Shown in pieces: positions 34,788-43,577 of a DNA stretch of 64,000 nucleotides. Under the pieces are notes generated by a model. It ran no database searches, was not told the DNA's origin, and saw only the letters and a program-made list of their open reading frames with translations. The stretch comes from Streptomyces sp. JH34 (GTDB lineage Bacteria; Actinomycetota; Actinomycetes; Streptomycetales; Streptomycetaceae), in the NCBI RefSeq assembly GCF_029428875.1, contig NZ_JAJSOO010000001.1, forward strand, positions 4,588,001 to 4,652,000, in the 5' to 3' direction. The translations under genes were made by a program, and so were the position numbers. How positions within the stretch are numbered: the first letter of the stretch is position 1; each line of letters opens with the position of its first letter.

Positions 34788-35015
34788 CTATGCCCGGGCC
34801 TGGCCGGCCGCCTTGTCCTCGGCGAGCGTGTGCGCGACCAGCGCGTTGGCGTGGCCGTGGCCCAGGCCGTGTTCGGACTTCAGCCAGGCGACGATCTCCA
34901 TGTGCCTGGTCAGTGGCGAAGCGCGTACGAGGTCCTTCCACTCCGCGATCGGGCGGCCGTGCTTCTTCTCGATCGAGGGGAAGTAGCCGGCGGGGCCCTT
35001 CACTGCTTCGGTCAT
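34788..35015 (-). CDS. DUF4287 domain protein
   Basis: This 75-residue protein of the DUF4287 family has the characteristic AGYFPSIEKKHGRPIAEWKDLV and the KSEHGLGHGHANALVAH segment, thought to be a small helical domain. Some relatives carry an extra DUF5655 (ligand- or nucleic-acid-binding) domain, absent here. Function is unknown. It is convergent with the SpoIIE-like gene, with only 11 bp between the stop codons. Confidence 0.88.
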   Translation of the reverse strand: MTEAVKGPAGYFPSIEKKHGRPIAEWKDLVRASPLTRHMEIVAWLKSEHGLGHGHANALVAHTLAEDKAAGQARA

Positions 35016-35252
35016 GGCGTCGCGTCCCGTCGTCAGGGGGCCGTCGTGGTGGGCACCACGAGGCGGTCGTGAGTCTGTCAGTGCGTATGACCGAGGGCGG
35101 AGGCAGAACTCATCGGCGGACGCGCGACAGCCCTCAGAGAACCCGGAACAAAGGGGTGCCGGGTGTCAACGCCCGTGAAATACTTGTGTGTTCAGAGACC
35201 AGCCCCTTGCGGGGCGAGGGCGATGGGGCCGATGAGGCCAATGGGGGCGGGA

Positions 35253-35792
35253 ATGGCGGACGGGGCGGACACGGGCGCGCGGGAGCCGGTGCGGGACAAA
35301 GTCGAGTTACGGATCGCCGTGAGCGGGACGCACACCCGGCGCGACGACCTCGAAGCCCTCCACACCTGGCTGAAGACCGCGCCGCTCCTGGAGGACGCGC
35401 TCGAACGGGGCGAGGCCGGCCTGGCGCGTGAGGACTCGCTCACACAGACCGAGGCGATGAGCGGGGAGCTGATCCAGGACATCATCCTCGTCGTCTCCGT
35501 CGAGGTGGCGCGCTCCGTGTCCGAGAACGCGTGGCGGTCCGTGGAGACCTGGCTGCGCAACCGACGCCGGTTCGCCGACCCCGAGGAGACACCCCGCGTC
35601 ACCCTCGACGGGCCGTCCGAGGGCCCGGGCTCCGGCCTGAGCCGCGACACAGGCAGCGCTGCCACGGGCACGGGGGACACCGGCAGCCGCGGCACCCGCG
35701 CAGGCCGCGACGGGGGCCCGGACGCCGTGCCGGGTTCCGGATCCGGCGGGCCGGCCCGGCCGCGCGGCGGCGACGAGCCCGGTCAGGACTAG
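35253..35792 (+). CDS. EACC1 family (effector-associated constant component) protein
   Basis: This protein of about 179 residues has an EACC1-type core at about 15-115: VELRIAVSGTHTRRDDLEALHTWL, a variable acidic middle, then a helix ending VARSVSENAWRSVETWLRNRR and a short strand RVTLDG. The remainder is a Gly/Arg/Asp-rich disordered tail. EACC1 was named in computational surveys of NTP-dependent conflict systems as an adaptor found beside effectors such as caspases. The start is uncertain: ATG 35253 fits the family, but ATG 35241 and GTG 35163 are in frame. The caspase gene starts 5 nt after its stop. Confidence 0.78.
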   Translation: MADGADTGAREPVRDKVELRIAVSGTHTRRDDLEALHTWLKTAPLLEDALERGEAGLAREDSLTQTEAMSGELIQDIILVVSVEVARSVSENAWRSVETWLRNRRRFADPEETPRVTLDGPSEGPGSGLSRDTGSAATGTGDTGSRGTRAGRDGGPDAVPGSGSGGPARPRGGDEPGQD

Positions 35793-35797
35793 CGGCC

Positions 35798-38440
35798 GTG
35801 CCGCCGTACGACGCGCGCGGCGAGGCGAACAGAGCCAAGCGGCACCGAGCCGTGCTGATCGGGGTGGAGCACTACGAGGGCGCCCGGAACGACCTTCCGG
35901 CCGTCGCCAGGAACCTCCGGCTCATGCGGGAGGCGCTGACCGCCGAACGCACCGGCATGCTCCGGCCGGACGACCTCGTGGAGGTCCCCTCCGACGGCGG
36001 CCCGGCGGCCACCGTCGGCCCCCTGGGGGTGCGCGCCGCCCTGGCCGCGGCCCGCGAGGAGGTCGACGGCCTGCTGGTGGTCTACTTCGCCGGGCACGGC
36101 ATCGTCCGCCCCGACGGCAGCGACCTCAACCTGATGTTCACCGAATCCCGGGTTACCAGGGACCGGCGCCACCCCTTCGTGGACACCCTGTCCTGGCGCG
36201 ACGACATCATGCCCGAGCTGCGCTACGCCCGCGCCGACTGGGTCGTCGTCATCCTCGACTGCTGCTTCGCCGGAAACGCACTCTGGGCCTTCAGCCCCGC
36301 CGCCGGACAGAACTTCGCGCTGCTGACCGCGGCGGAACCGGGCGTGGAGATCCCGTCCGGCGATCCCGCCACGGGCACGGAGTTCACGGCCTCCCTGCAC
36401 CGGCTGCTGACCACGGGGCAGGGGGAGCCGGTCACCTTCACGCGGATCGTCACCGGCGTCCGCCAGGCCATGGCGCCGTACAAGGCCGTCGACGGGCATC
36501 CGTGGGTCCCGGACGAGAGGCGGCACGGCGACGACGTGGTGCTCGCGCGCGCCGCGGGCCCCGGGCCCGCGGTGAAGCCGGGGGGACACCGCTCGCAGAA
36601 CCGGGCCACGAGATGGGGGCGGCGACCGGCCGCCCTCCTCCGCCGTGTGACGTGGACGGCCGCCGTCGTGACGGCGGCCGTCGTCGCTCTGGTCGGCGGA
36701 GGGACGTGGTACCTCCTGGGCGCTTCCGCCGACGGCGCCTGTGCTTCGCCCCTCGAGCTGCGGGTGCTCACCGACCCCGATCTCGGACCCACGGTGCAGA
36801 AGGCCGCCGACGCCTATCCCAAGAGGGACGCCCACGGCTGCCGGTCCGTCGGCATCAACGTGTACGACGCCAAGGCCACCGACGCGGTGTCCGCCCTCCG
36901 TTCCTCCTCGCTCTGGCAGGAACCGCCTGCCGCCTGCCCGGCCTCCGGCGCCTGCCCGCGGCCCCAGCGGGACATCGGCGCGCAGCCCGACATCTGGATC
37001 CCGGCCGCCGGCAGCGCATGGCAACGGGCCACGGCCGAAGGGGCGGGCGGCGGTACCGGGAAGCCGTCCGCGGGCACGGGAAGGAGTGTCGTGGAGCTCG
37101 ACCGCCTGGGTTCCGTCGCCTACACGCCGATGGTCCTCGGGGTGCCGGACACCCTGCTTCTGGCGCAGAGCCTGCAGACCGACGATCCTCTCGGCAAGAT
37201 CATCACCGGGCTGGAGGCCGCCCAGGAGGTCGACGTCCTGCGTCCCGACCCCGAGGTCACGGAGGCCGCTCTGCTGGCGACCGACGCGCTCTACGCCACC
37301 TCCGCCGACGGGCACGCGGCCACGGTCGAACAGGGCATGGCGGGGGTGCTGCGGCCCATGCCCTCCACCGCGCGGGAACTGATGTGCGCCCTCGCCGACG
37401 GTACGCACAACGACCTGGAGGACCGGGCGGCGGTGCTCGTGCCGGAGCAGACCCTGGCGCAGTTCAACCTCTCGGCGGGCGAGGCCGGCCGCCCCGCCTG
37501 CGCGACGGAGGCGCTGGCGCACCGGGTGGCCCACTACCCCTCCGACGTGCCGATGCTGGACCTGCCCTTCGTCCGGGTCACCTGGGCCGGCGCCGACCGG
37601 GACGCCGACGCCCGCAAGGCTGCCGTCGAGGACTTCTACGACTGGCTGACCACGGACCGGGAGGCCCAGAAGTGCTTCACCGACGACGGTTTCCGCGGCG
37701 TCGGCAAGGGCGGGCCGGCGCAGCCCGGTGACGACTCGGTGCTGCGCTCCGAGGACAACACGACGGCCGTGCGCGAACGGATCCCCACGACCGGCCCGGA
37801 CGCCGACGCGTCGGCGTCACTGACCGAGACCCTGAGCCGCTACCGGGGTGCGCTCGGGCCCGGCCGGGTGCTCTACCTCCTCGACGACTCGACCTCGATG
37901 GCGGACAAACGGCTCTGGGACGGCACCGGGGGCGCCAAGGAACTGGTGGCCCGCTCGATGGGCTCCCTGGGGTCCAAGGACGCGTACGGGGTGTGGACGG
38001 CCGCGGTCGACGCGAAGAAGCCGATGACGGAACTCGTGGCTCTCGGGCCGCACGCCAGGGCCGGTGCGCAGAAGGCCGTCGCCGGCGCCGGGACAGCCGC
38101 CTTCGACGCGCGGATCGGGGAGGGGCTCGGCGCGGCGCTCACGGCCCTGCGCGGTGACTCCGCCGCGCCCGAACAGCCGCGGCTCCTCGTGCTGGTCACC
38201 GACGGCGAGGACTTCGAAGCGGTCGGGAGGGGCGAACAGGGGAGACTGGTCGCCGAGGCGGGGAGGACACCGCCCGTCAGGGTCGTGACGGTGTCGCTGC
38301 AGGACGGTGCCTGCACACGCGGCCGGTTCGGCGACCGGCTGGCCGTGGCGAGCGGCGGACGCTGCCTGGATCCCGGCGACGACATCGCGGCCGAACTGGC
38401 GGCGGAGGTCGCCAAGACCGGTACGGGGGACGCGGAATGA
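35798..38440 (+). CDS. Caspase-like protease with membrane helix, extracellular solute-binding and vWA domains
   Basis: This is an 880-residue single-pass membrane protein. The N-terminal peptidase C14 domain (about 15-255) has the catalytic His100 in VVYFAGHGIV and Cys156 in ILDCCFAGNAL. A membrane helix follows at about 284-306. The external part (about 310-665) looks like a periplasmic-binding-protein fold (PDIWIPAAGSAW, VAYTPMVLGVPDTL). A von Willebrand A domain follows, with an intact MIDAS DDSTS at 696-700 and VLVTDGEDF near 808. The fusion would place a death protease inside the cell and a ligand/metal-binding sensor outside. The GTG at 35798 has AGGA upstream; the longer frame overlaps EACC1. 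It overlaps the next gene by ATGA. Confidence 0.82.
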   Translation: MPPYDARGEANRAKRHRAVLIGVEHYEGARNDLPAVARNLRLMREALTAERTGMLRPDDLVEVPSDGGPAATVGPLGVRAALAAAREEVDGLLVVYFAGHGIVRPDGSDLNLMFTESRVTRDRRHPFVDTLSWRDDIMPELRYARADWVVVILDCCFAGNALWAFSPAAGQNFALLTAAEPGVEIPSGDPATGTEFTASLHRLLTTGQGEPVTFTRIVTGVRQAMAPYKAVDGHPWVPDERRHGDDVVLARAAGPGPAVKPGGHRSQNRATRWGRRPAALLRRVTWTAAVVTAAVVALVGGGTWYLLGASADGACASPLELRVLTDPDLGPTVQKAADAYPKRDAHGCRSVGINVYDAKATDAVSALRSSSLWQEPPAACPASGACPRPQRDIGAQPDIWIPAAGSAWQRATAEGAGGGTGKPSAGTGRSVVELDRLGSVAYTPMVLGVPDTLLLAQSLQTDDPLGKIITGLEAAQEVDVLRPDPEVTEAALLATDALYATSADGHAATVEQGMAGVLRPMPSTARELMCALADGTHNDLEDRAAVLVPEQTLAQFNLSAGEAGRPACATEALAHRVAHYPSDVPMLDLPFVRVTWAGADRDADARKAAVEDFYDWLTTDREAQKCFTDDGFRGVGKGGPAQPGDDSVLRSEDNTTAVRERIPTTGPDADASASLTETLSRYRGALGPGRVLYLLDDSTSMADKRLWDGTGGAKELVARSMGSLGSKDAYGVWTAAVDAKKPMTELVALGPHARAGAQKAVAGAGTAAFDARIGEGLGAALTALRGDSAAPEQPRLLVLVTDGEDFEAVGRGEQGRLVAEAGRTPPVRVVTVSLQDGACTRGRFGDRLAVASGGRCLDPGDDIAAELAAEVAKTGTGDAE

Positions 38441-39873
38441 CGTACGGCGACCGTCGGTCCGGCCACCGCCGGGCCAGGACGGCGGTGGTGCTCTGCTGTC
38501 TCCTCGCGTTCGTCTCCGCGGCCTGCACCGGCGGGTCCGGGGGTTCCGGGGAGTCCGGCCAGGACGGAACGGCGGCGGGCCCCATCGTCGTCGCCAGCGG
38601 GCTCGACGTCACCGGTTCCGGCAGTGTGCGGCAGCAGTTGATAGAGGAGTGGAACCGCAGGCACGCCGGATCGAAGGACCAGCAGGCCAAGCTCGTGGAG
38701 CTGCCCGGTGGCGCGGACCAGCAGCGCAGCCAGCTCCTCGGCGCCCTGCAGTCCGGCAGTGCCCGCTACGACGTGGTGAACCTCGACATCACCTGGATCC
38801 CCGAGTTCGCCGAGGCCGGACTGATCAGCCCGCTGCCCGTCGCGGGGAGCGGCGCCGCCACCGAGGACGCCGACTTCATCCGGCAGGTCCACGCCACCAC
38901 CGTGTGGAAGGGCCGCTCCTACGCCCGGCCGTTCAACACCGACGTGGGGCTGCTCTACTACCGGCCCGACCTCCTGACCCAGGCCGACATAGAGGCGGAC
39001 AAACAGCCCACCGCCAACTGGACGTGGGACCAGCTCTACTCCTCGGTGAAGACCCTTGGCCTGAACCCGGTCCGCCGCGACGAACGGGCGGGCTGGACCA
39101 CGCAGTTGAAGCAGTACGAGGGGCTGACCGTCAACACCGTCGAGGCGTTCGCCGACGCCGGGGTCCACCTCACCGACAGCGACGGCCGGTACAGCTCCGG
39201 CCCGGAGGACCTGAAGAAGGGGCTCGACTCGCTCCTCGACCGCGTCGGCCGGGGCCGCGTCCAGCCCGCCGCGCTCACCTCCGACGAGACGGCGTCCCTC
39301 ACCGACTTCGCCGAGGGCCGTGCCGTCTTCCTGCGCCACTGGCCCTACGCCTACGGAGCCCTGGGGAGCCTGATGAAGGCGAAGGAGTACGCCGTGAACC
39401 GGCTGCCGGGGAAAGCCGTGCTAGGCGGGCAGAACCTCGCCGTCACCGCCGACTCGCCGCGCGCCGGGAACGCCCGGGCCCTCATCACCTTCCTGACCTC
39501 GCGGGAGAGCGAGCGCTGCCTGCTCGACGCGGGCTTCGCCGCGACCCGGGCCTCCGTCTACGGCAGCACGCCGAAGCCGTGCTGGCCACGCGTTGCCGCC
39601 GCCCTCCGCCCTGCCGGGGGCTCGTCGAAGGCGGCGGCGACGGAGGCAGGGACCACGGGGCGACAGGGGACCCAGGCGCGCGAAGCGTACATCCGGCTCC
39701 TCGGCGCGGCGCTGACCGAGGCCGTGCAGCGGCCGCGCACCCCGTACTACGGGGCGTTCACCCAGGTCCTGCAGTCCCACGTGCACGCGCTGCTGGCCGC
39801 CGAGAGACCCGACACCGCGGCGGCCGCCGACCATCTCGACCACGCACTCCGGGACGTGTTCGCGGGCAGGTGA
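38437..39873 (+). CDS. Orphan extracellular solute-binding lipoprotein
   Basis: This 478-residue lipoprotein has a twin-Arg-rich start, hydrophobic core and SAAC lipobox (Cys30), then a family 1-type sugar-binding fold (ARYDVVNLDITWIPEFAEAGLI near 108, ARPFNTDVGLLYYRPDLL near 165, YAYGALGSLMKAKEY near 310). No ABC permease or ATPase is adjacent. It is coupled to the caspase gene by a 4-bp overlap and shares its external fold type, so it is more likely a sensor subunit of the cassette than a transporter part. The last ~90 residues form a helical extension beyond the usual SBP length. Confidence 0.82.
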   Translation: MTYGDRRSGHRRARTAVVLCCLLAFVSAACTGGSGGSGESGQDGTAAGPIVVASGLDVTGSGSVRQQLIEEWNRRHAGSKDQQAKLVELPGGADQQRSQLLGALQSGSARYDVVNLDITWIPEFAEAGLISPLPVAGSGAATEDADFIRQVHATTVWKGRSYARPFNTDVGLLYYRPDLLTQADIEADKQPTANWTWDQLYSSVKTLGLNPVRRDERAGWTTQLKQYEGLTVNTVEAFADAGVHLTDSDGRYSSGPEDLKKGLDSLLDRVGRGRVQPAALTSDETASLTDFAEGRAVFLRHWPYAYGALGSLMKAKEYAVNRLPGKAVLGGQNLAVTADSPRAGNARALITFLTSRESERCLLDAGFAATRASVYGSTPKPCWPRVAAALRPAGGSSKAAATEAGTTGRQGTQAREAYIRLLGAALTEAVQRPRTPYYGAFTQVLQSHVHALLAAERPDTAAAADHLDHALRDVFAGR

Positions 39874-39913
39874 GAGGGGCTGGGGCCCTCCCACCCGCGG
39901 TGTGCGGGACTTC

Positions 39914-40921
39914 TCAGCTCACCCCGTGGCACGAGCGGTAGGGACGCCCCGAACCGCACCAGCACGCCGCGCTCCGTGCCGGCGGCCACGGGACGGCGCG
40001 GCCCCGGGCCGCGAGCGTCGTCGCGTACTGGGGGAGCAGATCGGGGTCGGAGGGGGACGCGGCCTCCGAGGCGGCGAACGCCTCGTAGGAGGGGACCGTG
40101 CCCGTCACGATGCCGAGGTTCGGTGTGCCCGCGGCGTGCAGATCCCGCAACGCGGCCTCCAGGCGCGCCAGATGGTCCTCGTGCGAGACGTACTCCTGGG
40201 CCAGCTCCGGGTAGGCGGCGAGGAGTTCACGCAGCTCGTCCTCGGGCCAGTGCAGTACGGCGACGGGGAACGGACGGGACAACGCGCTGCGGTAGGTGCC
40301 CAGTTCGGCGCGCAGTCGGTTGATCTCCGCCCGCAGCTCGCCCGGGTCCGAGGAGCCGAGGGCCCACAGGCGCTTCGGGTCGTGCAGCTCGTCGAGGGGG
40401 ACGGCGGCCGTGTGGAGGGTGTCGGCCAGCTCGTCCCACGCGTCATGGGCGACACCCATCAGCCTGCGCACCCGGTGCCGCCCGATCAGCAGCGACTCGG
40501 TGGCGTACGGGACTTCCTCGCCCGGCGCGAGGAGGAGCGTCAGCGCGGTCGAGAAGAAGTCGTGGGCCGCCTCGAGCTCGTCGTGCGCCTCGAGGGTCTC
40601 CGCGGCGATCTCCCACGGTGCCGCGTCGAGCGGACCGGCGGCGCGGATGCCGTCGATGATCGCGCGGGCCTCCGCCTCGTGGCCGTACTCCCACAGGTTG
40701 GACGCCTTGAGTGCCTTGACCCGGTGCGGGTTCTCGATGGCGATGTCGGTGGAGGCCAGCAGTTCGTCGTAGAGGGTGCTCGCGCGGGCGCGCTCTCCGG
40801 CGAGCTCCAGGTGGGCCGCGGCTTGGAGGAACAGCGGTTCGTGGTCCTCGGGATACTGCCCCGCGGTGCGGAGCAGGCGCTCGGCTTCGGTGATGTGGTC
40901 GGCAGGCGTGTCGGGGCGCAT
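39914..40921 (-). CDS. Helical (TPR-like) protein with C-terminal SEC-C motif
   Basis: This 335-residue protein begins with TPR-like helix pairs (AERLLRTAGQYPEDHEPLFLQAAAHLELAGERARASTLYDELL, about 13-55). It ends in a SEC-C zinc-binding motif (CWCGSGRPYRSCHG), as found in SecA tails and many small proteins that contact ribosomes or nucleic acid. The middle part has no family I recognise. The ATG at 40919-40921 was chosen; a GTG two codons upstream is possible. It converges on the caspase cassette. Confidence 0.8.
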   Translation of the reverse strand: MRPDTPADHITEAERLLRTAGQYPEDHEPLFLQAAAHLELAGERARASTLYDELLASTDIAIENPHRVKALKASNLWEYGHEAEARAIIDGIRAAGPLDAAPWEIAAETLEAHDELEAAHDFFSTALTLLLAPGEEVPYATESLLIGRHRVRRLMGVAHDAWDELADTLHTAAVPLDELHDPKRLWALGSSDPGELRAEINRLRAELGTYRSALSRPFPVAVLHWPEDELRELLAAYPELAQEYVSHEDHLARLEAALRDLHAAGTPNLGIVTGTVPSYEAFAASEAASPSDPDLLPQYATTLAARGRAVPWPPARSAACWCGSGRPYRSCHGVS

Positions 40922-41046
40922 GGCCACACGGTACTGCGGGACCGGGGTGAGGTGAGAGGGCGCGGGCCGCAGTGCTGATGAAGGCTGGAGGGCGGTGGGG
41001 AGAACACCCGGCCCGGAGCCCGGGGGCGTGCGGGCCGGGATGGCGC

Positions 41047-42450
41047 TCAGTGCTCCCGGAGGAGGAGGACGCCCGCCGTGGCCACGACCGCCATGACGGC
41101 GGACAGCAGCACCGCCCCGTCGGCGCCCGCCGGAGTCGTCGCCACCGCGATCGTCACGGCCACACCCGCGGAGGAGCCGAGGTAGCGGGCGGTGTTGTTG
41201 GCGCCGGACCCCATGGCCGCGCGTTCCGCCGGTACGGACTCGACCGCCAGGCGGGGCAGTGCCGCGTTGATCAGGCCGCTGCCCGCGCCCGCCACGACCA
41301 GGGCCGGGACGAGCCGCGCCCACACCGACGCCCCCGTGTCGCCCGGTGCGCCGGTCAGCGTCCCCAGCATCGGCAGCACCGCCACCGCGTGGAACGCGAA
41401 ACCGGCCGCCATCTGGTGCCGGGCCGAGACCCGGCCCGTCAGCCGCCGCGACTGCAGGGCCACGGCGAACGACGTACCGGACCAGAGCAGGAACAGCCAG
41501 GCCGAGTCGAGCGCGGACATCGAGAGCGCGTGCTGGAGCAGGGTCGGCAGATAGCTGAACAGGCCGATCACGGAGAGCCCCGTGAACAGGCCACCCACCG
41601 CCGATGCCAGGAAGGCGCGGCTGCGGAACAGCGCCAGGTCGATCAGCGGGGCCGCCGCGCGGCGCTCCACCACGGCGAACACGGCGGTCAGCGCCAGGGC
41701 CGCGAGCAGCAGCAGCCCGACGGGCGCGCGCAGCCAGCCGTCACGGCCGAGTGTCAGCGCCGTCAGCAGCGCGGTCATCGCCAGACCGAGCACGGCGGCG
41801 CCCACGATGTCGGGCCGCCCGGCGCGGGGCGCGCGGGACTCGGTGAGCGTCCGGACCGCGAATATCCCGGTGACGAGGGCGCCGAGGCCCAGGGCGAGGT
41901 ACGTGAGCCGCCAGTCGAGGCCGCCGAGCGAGCCCGCGAGCAGTGGGCCCAGTGCGATCCCGGCGCTGACGAACGCGCCCCACACCCCCATGGCCTTGAT
42001 CCGCGCATGGCCGACCGGATAGGCGCCGACCAGCAGCCCGAGGCTCGTGGCCAGGATCGCCGCACTCGCGGCGCCCTGACCGGCCCGGGCGAGGGTGAAG
42101 CCGACGGTGTTCGTGGTGAGGGCGCCGAGCGCGGTGGTCACGCCGAGGCCGAAGGTGCCGATGAGGAACAGCCTGCGACGGCCGAAGTCGTCGGCCAGGC
42201 TGCCCGCCACCAGCAGCAGCACCGCGAGACCGAGCGGCGCCCCGTTGAGCAGCCACGCCTGGGCGGCCGGCGGGGTGGCGAAGGCGGCGGAGAGGGCGGG
42301 GAGCGCCGCCATCGGCGCGGTGTAGTTCATCAGCGCTACGGCGGTGGCGGCGCTGGTGACGGCGAGGGTCGCACCGGGCCGGTGCGGCGGGCGGAGGCGG
42401 ACGGGCCGTGGCGCGGGAGCGGTGGCGGTCCGTACGGGCTGCTGGGTCAT
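41047..42450 (-). CDS. MFS exporter (DHA family)
   Basis: This 467-residue transporter has about 12-14 membrane helices. The loop 2-3 motif is present as GSLADDFGRRRLFLIG and motif C as GVWGAFVSAGIALGPLLAG. It is a drug or metabolite efflux pump by family. The ATG at 42448-42450 follows GGAGG at 6 nt. The divergent HxlR regulator and the large inverted repeat between them indicate inducible control. Confidence 0.9.
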   Translation of the reverse strand: MTQQPVRTATAPAPRPVRLRPPHRPGATLAVTSAATAVALMNYTAPMAALPALSAAFATPPAAQAWLLNGAPLGLAVLLLVAGSLADDFGRRRLFLIGTFGLGVTTALGALTTNTVGFTLARAGQGAASAAILATSLGLLVGAYPVGHARIKAMGVWGAFVSAGIALGPLLAGSLGGLDWRLTYLALGLGALVTGIFAVRTLTESRAPRAGRPDIVGAAVLGLAMTALLTALTLGRDGWLRAPVGLLLLAALALTAVFAVVERRAAAPLIDLALFRSRAFLASAVGGLFTGLSVIGLFSYLPTLLQHALSMSALDSAWLFLLWSGTSFAVALQSRRLTGRVSARHQMAAGFAFHAVAVLPMLGTLTGAPGDTGASVWARLVPALVVAGAGSGLINAALPRLAVESVPAERAAMGSGANNTARYLGSSAGVAVTIAVATTPAGADGAVLLSAVMAVVATAGVLLLREH

Positions 42451-42499
42451 GACGTCCCTCCGGGGATCGGCCCGCCTGCTGACCAGGCTCATGGCCGAA

Positions 42500-42561
42500 G
42501 GTTCGTTGAATGAACCTACTGAGCGGCACACGCTAGCACGGGTAGGTTCATTCACCGAACC
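42500..42561. promoter_or_regulatory. Paired HxlR operator, GGTTC-N7-GAACC twice
   Basis: Two 17-bp sites of the form GGTTC-N7-GAACC lie at 42500-42516 and 42545-42561. They face each other as a 20-bp inverted repeat (42500-42519 against 42542-42561, 19 of 20 matching). They occupy the divergent gap between the MFS exporter and the HxlR regulator; the second ends 15 bp before the regulator start. Confidence 0.82.
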
Positions 42562-42576
42562 GAAGGGGGTAAAGTC

Positions 42577-43116
42577 GTGTCCATGGCTCTCGGCAAGGAC
42601 TACGCGGCACAGCAGTGCTCGATCGCCCGCGCTCTCGAAGTGGTCGGCGAACGCTGGACCCTGCTCGTCGTGCGCGACGCCTTCTACGGCGTACGCCGCT
42701 ACAACGACTTCCTCGGCCACCTCGGCATCCCACGCGCCGTCCTGGCCTCCCGCCTCCAGGCCCTCACCGAGGCCGGGGTCCTGGCCAAGGTGCGCTACCA
42801 GGAGTCGCCGCCGCGCGACGAGTACGTCCTCACCGACAGCGGCAAGGCCCTCTGGCCCACCGTGCGCTCCCTCGGTCTCTGGGGCCGCGAGCACATCGAG
42901 GGCACCCTCCCCATGCGCCTCTTCTTCCACGCCGACTGCGGCACCGAGCTCGGCGTCTACGGGCAGTGCCCGGCCTGCGGCAACACCGGCGTACCGCTGG
43001 AGGACGTGGAGATGCGGCCCGGCACCGGACTCGACCCCGATCCCGAGGACCCCGTCAGCCGGGCGCTGCTCTCCCCCCGCCGGCTCCTTCAGCCGCTGGA
43101 CGCCGATCGTGTATAA
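42577..43116 (+). CDS. HxlR-family transcriptional regulator
   Basis: This 179-residue winged-helix regulator has the HxlR core QQCSIARALEVVGERWTLLVVRDAFYGVRRYNDF (about 12-45), LASRLQALTEAGVLAKVRY and DEYVLTDSGKALWP. A C-terminal extension (about 120-150) carries a possible metal site (FFHADCG and CPACG). HxlR proteins respond to aldehydes, quinones or redox state. The GTG at 42577 has GAAGGGGG upstream; an ATG two codons later is also possible. It probably represses the divergent exporter. Confidence 0.9.
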   Translation: MSMALGKDYAAQQCSIARALEVVGERWTLLVVRDAFYGVRRYNDFLGHLGIPRAVLASRLQALTEAGVLAKVRYQESPPRDEYVLTDSGKALWPTVRSLGLWGREHIEGTLPMRLFFHADCGTELGVYGQCPACGNTGVPLEDVEMRPGTGLDPDPEDPVSRALLSPRRLLQPLDADRV

Positions 43117-43159
43117 CGGCTGAAGGACACGATCGAACGCGAAGCGAGGGGGAGGGCCG

Positions 43160-43492
43160 ATGAACGACGACATGAACCGCGTACGCCGGGCAGTCGTCCG
43201 CCTCTTCCGCCCCGCCGCCTTCCTCGTCCTGTTCCTGACCGAGGTACTCCTCGCCGAGGGCGGCGGCTTCTCCGCCGCCGTCGCGCTCGCCGCCACCGCG
43301 GCCGCCGGCTCGGCCCTCCTCGTCTGCGCCGTCATCAGCGCCCGCTGCGCCGCCCCCGTGCCCCGTACGAGAGTGCGCACCGCCATGCGCGACCGGGAGA
43401 AGCGCACCGCGTTCCTCCCGCAACGCGACCCCGACGCCCGGGGCCGCACCAGGCCCCGAGCGCCCGGGACCGCCCTCCTGACGACCGCGTAG
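43160..43492 (+). CDS. DUF6412 small membrane protein
   Basis: This 110-residue protein has two adjacent hydrophobic helices (LFRPAAFLVLFLTEVLLAE and AVALAATAAAGSALLVCAV, about 15-60) and a basic Arg/Pro-rich tail. It matches small Streptomyces proteins encoded directly upstream of the second YidC, as here (86 bp gap). Function is unknown, perhaps in membrane insertion. Confidence 0.75.
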   Translation: MNDDMNRVRRAVVRLFRPAAFLVLFLTEVLLAEGGGFSAAVALAATAAAGSALLVCAVISARCAAPVPRTRVRTAMRDREKRTAFLPQRDPDARGRTRPRAPGTALLTTA

Positions 43493-43577
43493 AGGGCACA
43501 TCCGTCACGCCCCCCGCGCGGGTCGTCCTGCCGAGTCATCACTCCCCGGCACGACGAGACCCCCGGAGGGCTCACCC

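Noticed and set aside
24000-40000. Reading the whole accessory region as one defence island
   Set aside because: The helicase, SUKH-like gene and caspase cassette are interspersed with ordinary regulators and exporters on both strands, with no shared boundary repeats; each is reported separately.
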